A stretch of 5,551 nt of DNA from JAWXCH01 sp034440595 (GTDB taxonomy: Bacteria; Planctomycetota; Planctomycetia; Pirellulales; JALHPA01): contig JAWXCH010000124.1 in NCBI GenBank assembly GCA_034440595.1, positions 1 to 5,551 of the forward strand. Reading direction: 5' to 3'. Shown piece by piece: positions 1 to 5,551 of this stretch. Both the position numbers and the translations under genes were made by a program. The notes under the pieces are model-generated. The model searched no databases, was not told where the DNA came from, and saw nothing but the letters and a program-made list of their open reading frames with translations. How positions within the stretch are numbered: the first letter of the stretch is position 1; every line of letters starts with the position of its first letter.

Positions 1-72
1 AAACCGGGCGAAGAAAAATTTTGAGATAGAAGATTTCGAAGAAAATAGACCAAGAAAATACACGACGTTCAT
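1..72 (-). CDS. possible start of a further gene, cut by left edge
   Basis: Eighteen bases after the kinase-like gene's TAG, an ATG at 72 opens a frame of 24 codons to the window edge beginning MNVVYFLGLF. The start resembles the first beta strand of a Rossmann-like enzyme, with a faint similarity to N-termini of GT4 glycosyltransferases (V-Y-x-x-G-x-F followed by S and aromatic residues). The frame is the same as that of the upstream gene, so a stop-codon readthrough fusion is formally possible but unlikely. No proper Shine-Dalgarno sequence is seen (GGTCGGG abuts the ATG). This is weak evidence from 24 codons. Confidence 0.3.
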   Translation of the reverse strand, partial: MNVVYFLGLFSSKSSISKFFFARF

Positions 73-90
73 CCCGACCAATTCACACGA

Positions 91-1044
91 CTATCGGAAT
101 GACGCTGACACCGCATGAATTGCACGTTCTACGCGAAGAATGTCGTCCAGAATCTGGACGTGTTGAGGGTGCCGGCAATGCGCACGCCTGAGTTGATCAA
201 GTAACCAGTGCCGGAACTCCTTGCGAGCGTCATGTAGCATTCGCGGCGAAGGAAGACCCCGTATTGAGGTGCTGGAATATCCTGCCCACAACCATTCCCG
301 TTCCTCTTGGGTACGGCACAGTAGTTCCTCCGACCAAACAACATCTACCCAACGAGAACCGCGCCTGCTCGCCTCAAGATCCACGAACGCGACAGCCCCG
401 GTCGAGCGAACAATGGTGTTGTGCTCATCGGCAGAGCAGATGAGATGCACAATGTCTTCGGCCTCATCGCCGTGCAGTTGTGCCAGTTGTTGGCCGGTTG
501 CGTGAATCAGCCTTGGACGCGTACTCTCCGGCATGTTCAAGAGCGGCTCTCCGGCGACCCAAGTTTTGAGTACCGCGTGCGTGTTAAAAGTCATCAGTCG
601 AGCGCAGGCACCCCAGGATATCGATTCAGCATGAGTGAGAAGGTCGACAATTCGGGCGGAGACGTCGGGATCTGGATCAACTCGCAACTTGAAATGCTGA
701 CCGCCATCACCCCGCAAGCACCACGCTGGCGCGCCACCGCGATCTGATATGGCGCGGACGCCTTCTAGTACTGTCTTGTCATCGCTCGAGAGTCGCAGTG
801 ACCGTTGTTTCGAAAGATGATTCAAGAGAGAATCGAGCAACGACCACCATGGAGTCTCTGCCTCCCAAAGAATTTCCGCTTGCTGCTTCGACACCCATGT
901 GACTTCGGTGCTCAGCAAATTGAGGGCATCCTGAACGGCTGCGACTTCTGTCGGCGCGGCGGCCCGGTGCCGCTGAACACGGACGTTCGAGCTAGCCCCC
1001 CATCCGCGCAAGCTCCGACTCGTAGGTTTCGATGATGCCGGCAT
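91..1044 (-). CDS. APH-like small-molecule kinase or kinase-fold protein
   Basis: A roughly 317-residue protein resembling the aminoglycoside phosphotransferase/choline kinase fold. A candidate N-lobe strand with Lys is CLRGDGGQHFKLRV (109-122; Lys119). LKTWVAGEPL (159-168) resembles the hinge, and the helix before the catalytic loop has QQLAQLHG. The DxE metal site is VDLEAS (Asp222, Glu224). The catalytic loop reads ICSADEHNTIV (202-212). Aligned on Asn209, the expected HGD is CS, so Ser204 replaces the catalytic Asp, or Asp206 takes its place with altered spacing. The start is uncertain: ATG 1044 overlaps the radical SAM gene by 53 nt and has GAGG 11 nt upstream. Alternatives are TTG 1011 or a later TTG at 918 after an Ala/Arg-rich stretch; the frame itself extends to an ATG at 1191 deep inside the radical SAM gene, which I reject. 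In the operon it could phosphorylate an intermediate or the product (self-protection). The family is moderately sure, the activity less so. Confidence 0.75.
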   Translation of the reverse strand: MPASSKPTSRSLRGWGASSNVRVQRHRAAAPTEVAAVQDALNLLSTEVTWVSKQQAEILWEAETPWWSLLDSLLNHLSKQRSLRLSSDDKTVLEGVRAISDRGGAPAWCLRGDGGQHFKLRVDPDPDVSARIVDLLTHAESISWGACARLMTFNTHAVLKTWVAGEPLLNMPESTRPRLIHATGQQLAQLHGDEAEDIVHLICSADEHNTIVRSTGAVAFVDLEASRRGSRWVDVVWSEELLCRTQEEREWLWAGYSSTSIRGLPSPRMLHDARKEFRHWLLDQLRRAHCRHPQHVQILDDILRVERAIHAVSASFR

Positions 1045-2347
1045 AAATGTATTCGCCTCGGCGTCGGTAATAGCGGATATACGCTTCTGTCTTAAGTCTG
1101 TGAAGCTTCTCCCTCGGGAGGTTTTTGCAGATCGTCGGCACCCCCACAGGTTCACCAGTCCAGCGAAGAATGTCGACACCATAGTGATCAATGACGCCTT
1201 CTCTTACGGCTCGGGCATAGCCCGCGGTGCCTGGATGTGCTGTGTAGATGTTGTACAGGATGTAGTCGGAGTCCAGTTCCAGCGAGAAGGCAATCGACTC
1301 TTCGATGGTGTCGGAGGTATCGTCGATAGATCCGAAAATGAAGCTGGTCGTCGTTCGAATGCCTGCTCTCTTGCAGTGATCGACAGCGTCTACGACCTGC
1401 TGATTCACAACGCCCTTTTTGTGGTCTCCATCTAGGACAAGTTGTGCACCCGATTCGACCCCAAAAAAAACACCTTTACATCCAGACCTGGCGAGCAAAT
1501 CGGCCGTCTCTGCATCGATCTTATCGGTTCGCGTGTTGCATATATATGCGATATCCAATTCACTCAGAGCGGCGCACATCTCGCGCGTCCGGCTCTTGCG
1601 CATGGTAAAGGTGTCATCCCAGAACTGGATACTGCGGATGCCATGCTCGCTCCTTAAAACCTTCAGTTCACCTACCACATTGGTGACTGAACGCTCTCGG
1701 TATCGTCCGTTGTTCAAACCGCCGACTGCGGAAAGGCAAAACGTGCACCGAAATCCACAACCACGAGTGGTCACCATCGTCGCGAAGGGCTCTGGTAAGT
1801 CACGATGTGGAGATGACTGGTACAGCCCGAGCTGCATCTGATCATGATTCGGGTACGGAATCTCATCTAGTTCTATAAGTGGCGCCGAAACGTTTCTGTG
1901 GACTTTCAAATCCGCGTCGCGCCACCCGATGCCCGGTGTTGCGCGTAGGTTTCCTCCACTTTCGAGAAGTCGCCGAAGGCTAACTTCTCCGTCACCTAGA
2001 AATACCGCATCAAAGTCCTGGAGGCATTCATCAACGCGAAACGCCGCATATGGTCCGCCGCACAGCTTCAATCGCGCATTCGACGCGCGAGCCAGTTGCG
2101 CGCAAAGTGGCCAAGTTGTCGTGTTCGTTGTAACGCCCAAGATATCAGGCTCAAATTCACCGATGGCCGCTATAAGATGCACCATTGAGTCGTAGAACTC
2201 ACCTTCAAATACCTTGATGTGGGCAATATCATCACAATAAGACTGCAGATAGAACAAGCCTAAGCATGGCGTGATGCTCTTGATTGTGTGCTCTTCGCCA
2301 TAGACCAGCTTGGAGAAAGGTGGGTTCACCAGGGCAACGCGAATCAC
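992..2347 (-). CDS. B12-binding-domain radical SAM enzyme
   Basis: A 451-residue protein with class B (cobalamin-binding domain plus radical SAM) architecture. The N-terminal Rossmann-like domain has VALVNPPF (4-11), PDILGVTTNT (67-76), LCGGPYAA (95-102) and FLGDGE (116-121), as in BchE/P-methylase-type enzymes; no DxHxxG motif is visible, so cobalamin, if bound, would be without that His ligand. The radical SAM core has CX3CX2C (C197, C201, C204, in TRGCGFRCTFC) for the 4Fe-4S cluster, and GVESG (296-300) further on. A C-terminal region of about 70 residues is rich in Arg and Tyr. Such enzymes methylate unactivated carbon or phosphorus, or do ring chemistry; the substrate here is unknown. 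The frame continues upstream to an ATG at 2413, but GTG at 2347 is preferred: it has GGGAGG 6 nt upstream, makes a GTGA overlap with the phosphatase stop and begins directly with the first strand (VIRVALVNPP, the initiator GTG being read as Met). The kinase-like gene probably overlaps its end. Confidence 0.93.
   Translation of the reverse strand: MIRVALVNPPFSKLVYGEEHTIKSITPCLGLFYLQSYCDDIAHIKVFEGEFYDSMVHLIAAIGEFEPDILGVTTNTTTWPLCAQLARASNARLKLCGGPYAAFRVDECLQDFDAVFLGDGEVSLRRLLESGGNLRATPGIGWRDADLKVHRNVSAPLIELDEIPYPNHDQMQLGLYQSSPHRDLPEPFATMVTTRGCGFRCTFCLSAVGGLNNGRYRERSVTNVVGELKVLRSEHGIRSIQFWDDTFTMRKSRTREMCAALSELDIAYICNTRTDKIDAETADLLARSGCKGVFFGVESGAQLVLDGDHKKGVVNQQVVDAVDHCKRAGIRTTTSFIFGSIDDTSDTIEESIAFSLELDSDYILYNIYTAHPGTAGYARAVREGVIDHYGVDILRWTGEPVGVPTICKNLPREKLHRLKTEAYIRYYRRRGEYIYAGIIETYESELARMGG
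1042..1059 (-). promoter_or_regulatory. weak RBS before the chosen kinase-like start
   Basis: GAGG (1059-1056) stands 11 nt before ATG (1044-1042), which is a long spacing. It lies inside the radical SAM coding sequence. It is the best of several poor options for the kinase-like gene, so the assignment is tentative. Confidence 0.4.
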
Positions 2348-2359
2348 AACCGTCCTCCC
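2344..2359 (-). promoter_or_regulatory. RBS and GTGA overlap, phosphatase to radical SAM
   Basis: GGGAGG (2359-2354), the best Shine-Dalgarno sequence in the window, lies 6 nt before GTG (2347-2345), which overlaps the phosphatase TGA stop (2346-2344) as GTGA. This decides the radical SAM start against the in-frame ATG at 2413. Confidence 0.9.
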
Positions 2360-3009
2360 GGCCTCGAGGGAATGGCATCTGGCACTAGGCTCAGGTTGCT
2401 GACCCGCCTCCAATAATTTTCAAAAGGCGGAAGCGTTTCAGGTGGGCAAATCAAGACACCCTGCCCTGTTAGTGAGAAGATATCCCGATCATTTAGACCG
2501 TCGCCAACACAGAAGCATGCGTTCACGGGAATTCCTATATCAGCGCAAAATGCTTTAAGAGTAGTCACTTTGAATGAACTCTCGTTGTCCAAGATCTCGA
2601 TATTAGTAAGGTGGCCCTCGTCGTCGAACACCATGTGGTGGTTGGCCCGATATCGGCTTATCTCCAAACGCTTGGCTGTGCTTTCAACGAGAATGTCGAT
2701 TCCTGCAGAAGCCAATGCGACCTCGAAGCCACGGGATTTTATCTCGGCCACAACCTCGAAAGCGACTGGACTAGGCGCGCAGCGGCCGAACACTTCCAAA
2801 GCTAGCAGCTTCGTCGCAAAACCGCGGGCTAGGTATATTTTCGTGATTAGGTTTGTCCACTCTGCGTAATTCAAGATCCCTTCAGAATACCAGCGCAGCA
2901 TAGTGTCGTCTTCTGCGTCGCTCAGTCCGAACGCATGGTGCAACAGTCGCCAGGAGTTGTGGTCGAGGACCGTGCCGTCCATGTCAAATATAACAAGGCC
3001 ACGGTTCAC
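2344..3009 (-). CDS. HAD-superfamily phosphatase, SerB-like
   Basis: A 221-residue HAD phosphohydrolase with all four motifs. Motif I is FDMDGTVLD (8-16; nucleophile Asp9, acid/base Asp11). Motif II is ALASAG (Ser101). Motif III is Lys147 in SSFKVTTL. Motif IV is VGDGLNDRDIF (168-178; Mg ligands Asp170 and Asp174). A helical cap lies between motifs I and II, and the overall architecture resembles subclass IB enzymes such as phosphoserine phosphatase (SerB). The pattern supports removal of a phosphate from a small cytosolic metabolite; the substrate is not visible. A housekeeping SerB role is unlikely because the gene is locked inside this operon. GTG is the start, with AGGA 8 nt upstream, and it overlaps the hydrolase stop by GTGA; the 3' end overlaps the radical SAM start the same way. 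It may dephosphorylate an intermediate phosphorylated by the kinase-like protein downstream. That link is inference from the neighbourhood. Confidence 0.92.
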   Translation of the reverse strand: MNRGLVIFDMDGTVLDHNSWRLLHHAFGLSDAEDDTMLRWYSEGILNYAEWTNLITKIYLARGFATKLLALEVFGRCAPSPVAFEVVAEIKSRGFEVALASAGIDILVESTAKRLEISRYRANHHMVFDDEGHLTNIEILDNESSFKVTTLKAFCADIGIPVNACFCVGDGLNDRDIFSLTGQGVLICPPETLPPFENYWRRVSNLSLVPDAIPSRPGGRL

Positions 3010-3021
3010 GCGGCCATTCCT
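3006..3021 (-). promoter_or_regulatory. RBS and GTGA overlap, amidohydrolase to phosphatase
   Basis: AGGA (3021-3018) lies 8 nt before GTG (3009-3007), which overlaps the hydrolase TGA stop (3008-3006) as GTGA. The phosphatase sequence begins immediately with the beta strand leading to motif I, which supports this start. Confidence 0.82.
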
Positions 3022-4082
3022 GAAAGGCGTGTGTACAGCCGCCGAGCATTGCGCTCAAGGATCATGCACTTGACGCTGTCATCCAGCGCAGGATGTAAGG
3101 CAATCTGGGCAACAGATCGCGGGAAAGTGGAATCCCAGTGCGGGTAGTCCGAAGCGTACAAAAGTGCCTCGGGGCCTATGGATGTGACGAAAAGGTCGAT
3201 AGAAATCTCTTGAGGATCACATGAAAAGAAGCATCGCCCACCGCAGACAAGCTCTCGCGGATCACTTCGCAGGCGTGGCACAAGGTTGGGAAGCAGCCTT
3301 GCATGGTCTACGATGCGCTCCAAATACCATGGAACCCATCCGCAACCGGATTCGAAGAAGCCGAATCGTAGACGACGAAACCGATCTAGAACGCCTCCTC
3401 CAATTAAAGCCGACAAGGCAAGCATTTGCTCAGTAGGGTGATGCATTAGATGCATCAAAAAGAAGTTGTTGCTTTGCTCGCTCGTTCCAATCGGATATGG
3501 TGGCCGGGCAGTCCCGGAGTGAACAAGTATTGGCAAGTCCAATTCCTCAGCTATGCTCCATAATGGATCAAAATATGGATCGTCAAGATTGCGGCCCGGA
3601 ATTCGCGTTGGAATGGTAATACCCACAAAGCACTGATCTAATGCTCGTCGTCGTAACTCTGTGATCGTGCGCTCCATAGATCGAAGCGGAACTACGGCGA
3701 CCGCGAACAGCCGGTTCGGTGCTGCGCTGCAGAAGTCCGCGATCCAGTTGTTGTATGCGGACAACATCGCCGACTCGACCTCGATCGGATACCGGCAAAG
3801 GCTTGTGACGACGGACGGAAAACACACCATCTGTCCTATGCCTTCCCGATCCATATCTCCCAGGCGCGCAATTGGGTCAAAGCCTCCGGACTCATGCATC
3901 CCAGCGCATCCGGTCGGGCGCACAACGTTAGTCAACTCACATGGCCCACCGAGTGGAGTTGTTCCCTCGAGCAATCCGTACTGCGGATTTCGCAGTACCA
4001 AGTCCTTCTCTGTTGGGTCTGCGAATCGTACATACAAGTCGTCCGGCTCAAAAATGTGGCTATCGGCGTCAACGACGATCAC
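3006..4082 (-). CDS. amidohydrolase_2 / ACMSD-like metal-dependent hydrolase or decarboxylase
   Basis: A 358-residue cytosolic TIM-barrel protein of the amidohydrolase-related family, which includes ACMSD (2-amino-3-carboxymuconate-6-semialdehyde decarboxylase) and related decarboxylases and hydrolases that usually use one divalent metal. The N-terminus VVDADSHIFEP carries Asp7-x-His9 where classic members have HxH; this DxDSH variant is, to my knowledge, common in one subgroup. Other landmarks are ILVHSG (metal-ligand His188), the FESGCGWVPWYLERI block (243-257, Glu244) and YASDYPHWDS (309-318, Asp312 and His315), near the expected C-terminal metal or catalytic Asp. The C-terminal ERNARRLY is also typical of the family, and the length is normal. 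The start is GTG within a GTGA overlap with the TGT-like gene, preceded by AGAGAGG 4 nt upstream. The stop overlaps the phosphatase start in the same way. The family is secure, but hydrolysis versus C-C bond cleavage or decarboxylation cannot be decided. Confidence 0.9.
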   Translation of the reverse strand: MIVVDADSHIFEPDDLYVRFADPTEKDLVLRNPQYGLLEGTTPLGGPCELTNVVRPTGCAGMHESGGFDPIARLGDMDREGIGQMVCFPSVVTSLCRYPIEVESAMLSAYNNWIADFCSAAPNRLFAVAVVPLRSMERTITELRRRALDQCFVGITIPTRIPGRNLDDPYFDPLWSIAEELDLPILVHSGTARPPYPIGTSEQSNNFFLMHLMHHPTEQMLALSALIGGGVLDRFRRLRFGFFESGCGWVPWYLERIVDHARLLPNLVPRLRSDPRELVCGGRCFFSCDPQEISIDLFVTSIGPEALLYASDYPHWDSTFPRSVAQIALHPALDDSVKCMILERNARRLYTRLSGMAA

Positions 4083-4093
4083 CTGACCTCTCT
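4079..4093 (-). promoter_or_regulatory. RBS and GTGA overlap, TGT-like to amidohydrolase
   Basis: Reading on the minus strand, AGAGAGG (4093-4087) is followed 4 nt later by GTG (4082-4080). This start shares GTGA (4082-4079) with the TGA stop of the TGT-like gene. The junction predicts translational coupling and fixes the hydrolase start as a GTG. Confidence 0.85.
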
Positions 4094-4918
4094 AAAATTC
4101 TTGCGCGTTGCAAAATTTCGAATGGCGCTCACGTTCTGTAGAAACAAGTCGATGTTCTCGGGTACTAGAGCACTCATCATGTCGATCTTATGTTTGAACG
4201 CGTGGATGCCAACCGTAGGATCGTAGCGCACTCCGCGCTGTGCTGAAACATAGGCAGTTGAAGAATCATTACTGGCAACCCATGTGAATCGCTGCTGCCG
4301 CAGAAATTCGATAGCGTCAACGGTCCCAAGAAGATGTGCCGGCTTCTTATTAAGTCCCGCCTCATCAAGAAGCTCAACAGCTCGGACTCGATTCTCAAGC
4401 ATGCGCACCCATTCCGTCGCACACGCCGATTCATCGACGCCAGGGACCTCAAAGGTCATGTCATAAGGTATTCCTATCCTCACAATTGCGTCGAGCTCGT
4501 TGTGAAATACTCGATAATTCTCGATCCATTCTCCCCAGGTGCGTCCGTGTACAACACCAAGTAAGCCTGTTTCTTTTGGTAATCTAATCTCTGGCATGCG
4601 AGCAATGAAATCACGAGTCAGAGCAATAGTTTCACGACCATCGCCCAAGACCTCAGGAGGCGTGAGAAGCATTGGCCGTATAACCCGCGTTACATCAAGC
4701 AATACACCCTCGTCTACAGTACTGCCGAGTTCCATAATGCCGTTGTCTAGAATGACCATGCGGCCGAAGCGCGCAGAATTCCGGAAGTAATTGCAGTAAT
4801 TTGCGTTGTTCGCACATAAGTGCGCAAAGGCCAAGTCGATATCCCCCTCGCACGACAGTGTTGGAGTGTCTCGAACCGACGCAATGACCGCCAGTTGTAT
4901 CGATAGCACTGTCGTCAC
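4079..4918 (-). CDS. TGT-fold (tRNA-guanine transglycosylase/DpdA-like) protein
   Basis: A 279-residue protein with the ordered landmarks of the TGT/DpdA TIM-barrel superfamily, which exchanges a base on a ribosyl or deoxyribosyl unit through a covalent Asp intermediate. Visible are VILDNGIMELG (55-65, at the substrate-Asp strand, like LTDSGGFQ), PPEVLGD (87-93), GVVHGRTWGEW (121-131, at the VQGG position), HLLGT (195-199, like LMGVG) and ASNDSSTAY (215-223), where D218 fits the nucleophile position. It is shorter than tRNA TGTs (about 370-380 residues), and no CxCxxC zinc site is present. The Gln of VQGG is His124 here, suggesting a different base or substrate. The start is a GTG at 4918 with a weak GCAGG 6 nt upstream; GTG at 4909 is an alternative. 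The stop overlaps the next start. The family call is an inference from motifs. The substrate (tRNA, DNA or free nucleoside) is unknown, but the missing zinc domain argues against tRNA. Confidence 0.72.
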   Translation of the reverse strand: MTTVLSIQLAVIASVRDTPTLSCEGDIDLAFAHLCANNANYCNYFRNSARFGRMVILDNGIMELGSTVDEGVLLDVTRVIRPMLLTPPEVLGDGRETIALTRDFIARMPEIRLPKETGLLGVVHGRTWGEWIENYRVFHNELDAIVRIGIPYDMTFEVPGVDESACATEWVRMLENRVRAVELLDEAGLNKKPAHLLGTVDAIEFLRQQRFTWVASNDSSTAYVSAQRGVRYDPTVGIHAFKHKIDMMSALVPENIDLFLQNVSAIRNFATRKNFREVR

Positions 4919-4957
4919 GACACGCCTGCAACTTCAATTTCAGATTCCACTCAAACC

Positions 4958-5551
4958 TCAGGCTTCATCGACGATTGGCCACCCTAAGCTGTCATATCGC
5001 CAAAGGCCGTTTTCGAACCGCTTCTTCAGCGAGTCGATTGTGACCTCTACCAAATGATTGTCTCTAGCTTGCTCAATATCAACGGGTTGCTGGAGGAAGT
5101 CCCGGCGACGAGAAGCAAGGTCTTGAAATAGAGCAAGGTTCGGCTCGAGCACACATCTGCGTAGCATGATTTCGTCATTGACGAAGAAAAAGCAATCCGC
5201 TTGACAGCGCTTTAGAAGCGAAAGTACTTCCTTCTCCGGCGCAGGCAATTCGCGAGTCCATGGGGCGGCTTCCAGTTTCTCTTTCAACTGTTTCGAAACA
5301 CGCTTCCGACGATCGATATCAATCGCAGTGCTTGAATCTACGTCCTTTGGGCTATCCGATACGACGGAGCGCGCCCGCTGAATGACGCCCGCTCCCGCGA
5401 GAAACTTAATCGCCAAGTTAATTCGGTTGGCGACAGATTTTTTCCGCTTCGCCTCTCCCACGAGGTCAAAAACTGCGCGACTAATGGAAGAGATCAGCAC
5501 CATGTGCTGCTGGGTTGGGTGGAATGCTCCTCGCTCCCGCTCAGACTCAAG
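4958..5551 (-). CDS. unrecognised protein, 5' end beyond window
   Basis: I do not recognise this protein. The first ATG in view is at 5503, but the frame stays open for 16 more codons to the right edge, and no Shine-Dalgarno-like sequence precedes that ATG (upstream bases read CCCAACCCAGCAGCAC). The true start therefore probably lies outside the window, leaving about 197 codons visible. The part just after the ATG is hydrophobic then basic (ISRAVFDLVGEAKRKK) and helical in character, compatible with a winged-helix or coiled segment, but this is only an impression. A polar Asp/Ser/Lys-rich linker follows (VSDSPKDVDSS), then a charged helical half containing ADCFFFVNDEIMLRRC and ending LGWPIVDEA. 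No signal peptide or membrane segment is seen. The TGA stop is 39 nt before the TGT-like gene, so it is probably the leading known member of the same transcript. A regulator or an accessory subunit are both possible. Confidence 0.7.
   Translation of the reverse strand, partial: LESERERGAFHPTQQHMVLISSISRAVFDLVGEAKRKKSVANRINLAIKFLAGAGVIQRARSVVSDSPKDVDSSTAIDIDRRKRVSKQLKEKLEAAPWTRELPAPEKEVLSLLKRCQADCFFFVNDEIMLRRCVLEPNLALFQDLASRRRDFLQQPVDIEQARDNHLVEVTIDSLKKRFENGLWRYDSLGWPIVDEA

Larger units (their letters stand above)
1..5551 (-). other. single polycistronic unit (operon)
   Basis: All supported genes run on the minus strand. Three junctions overlap by 4 nt, one probably by about 53 nt, and the remaining two gaps are 39 nt and possibly 18 nt. 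No hairpin-plus-T-run terminator or convincing promoter is seen between genes. Transcription presumably begins upstream of the right edge and continues past the left edge. Confidence 0.8.

Noticed and set aside
9..60. Short A-rich direct repeats (CGAAGAAAA at 9 and 37, CAAGAAAATA at 51)
   Set aside because: The copies are only 9-10 bases long in AT-rich sequence, with irregular spacing and possibly coding; no evidence for a repeat array or terminator.
1045..1191. Upstream extension of the kinase-like gene to the ATG at 1191
   Set aside because: It would overlap 200 nt of the radical SAM gene, and the added residues look like shadow translation (Arg/Ser-rich, no domain); starts at 1044 or later fit better.
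1419..1841. Plus-strand ORF of 140 codons, and other long plus-strand ORFs (e.g. 421-747, 3661-4086, 3894-4226)
   Set aside because: They lie antisense to well-supported genes, have Ser/Arg-rich composition, no recognised motifs and no RBS.
2348..2413. Radical SAM start at ATG 2413
   Set aside because: It overlaps the phosphatase C-terminus and has no good RBS, while GTG 2347 has GGGAGG and a GTGA overlap and begins exactly at the domain.
4695..4937. Minus-strand 80-codon ORF overlapping the start of the TGT-like gene
   Set aside because: Shifted frame of the TGT-like gene without motifs; the TGT frame carries the conserved blocks.
4919..4957. Promoter in the 39-nt gap before the TGT-like gene
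   Set aside because: No convincing -35/-10 pair; the gap is too short and the gene appears to share the upstream transcript.

Overview
The window holds one compact block of genes, all on the minus strand, from a bacterium of moderate to fairly high GC by eye. Three confirmed junctions use GTG start codons. The genes have no ribosomal or housekeeping partners and no recognisable transposase, integrase, tRNA or CRISPR array. The sequence does not identify the organism. The set looks like accessory or specialised-metabolism DNA, for example from a proteobacterium or an actinobacterium of moderate GC.

In transcription order (high to low coordinates) the genes are: (1) the 3' part of an unrecognised protein running off the right edge (5551-4958); (2) a short tRNA-guanine transglycosylase (TGT)-fold protein resembling the DpdA/phage deazapurine-transglycosylase branch, without the zinc domain of tRNA enzymes (4918-4079); (3) an amidohydrolase_2/ACMSD-like TIM-barrel hydrolase or decarboxylase (4082-3006); (4) a SerB-like HAD phosphatase (3009-2344); (5) a B12-binding-domain radical SAM enzyme (2347-992); (6) a protein like the aminoglycoside-phosphotransferase kinases with an unusual catalytic loop (1044-91, start uncertain); (7) possibly the first codons of a further gene running off the left edge (72-1).

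Genes 2-5 are joined by three successive identical 4-nt GTGA stop/start overlaps. Gene 6 probably overlaps the end of gene 5, and the gap between genes 1 and 2 is only 39 nt. The whole window therefore reads as one polycistronic unit with translational coupling. No promoter or terminator is visible inside it.

The combination is base-exchange glycosidase fold, metal hydrolase/decarboxylase, phosphatase, B12 radical SAM enzyme and small-molecule kinase. It does not match queuosine synthesis or the known dpd DNA-modification clusters as I know them, since neither queuosine-synthesis genes nor the DpdB partner is in view. My inference is a small biosynthetic pathway, perhaps for a modified nucleoside or deazapurine-like metabolite with phosphorylated intermediates. 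The product cannot be read from the sequence.
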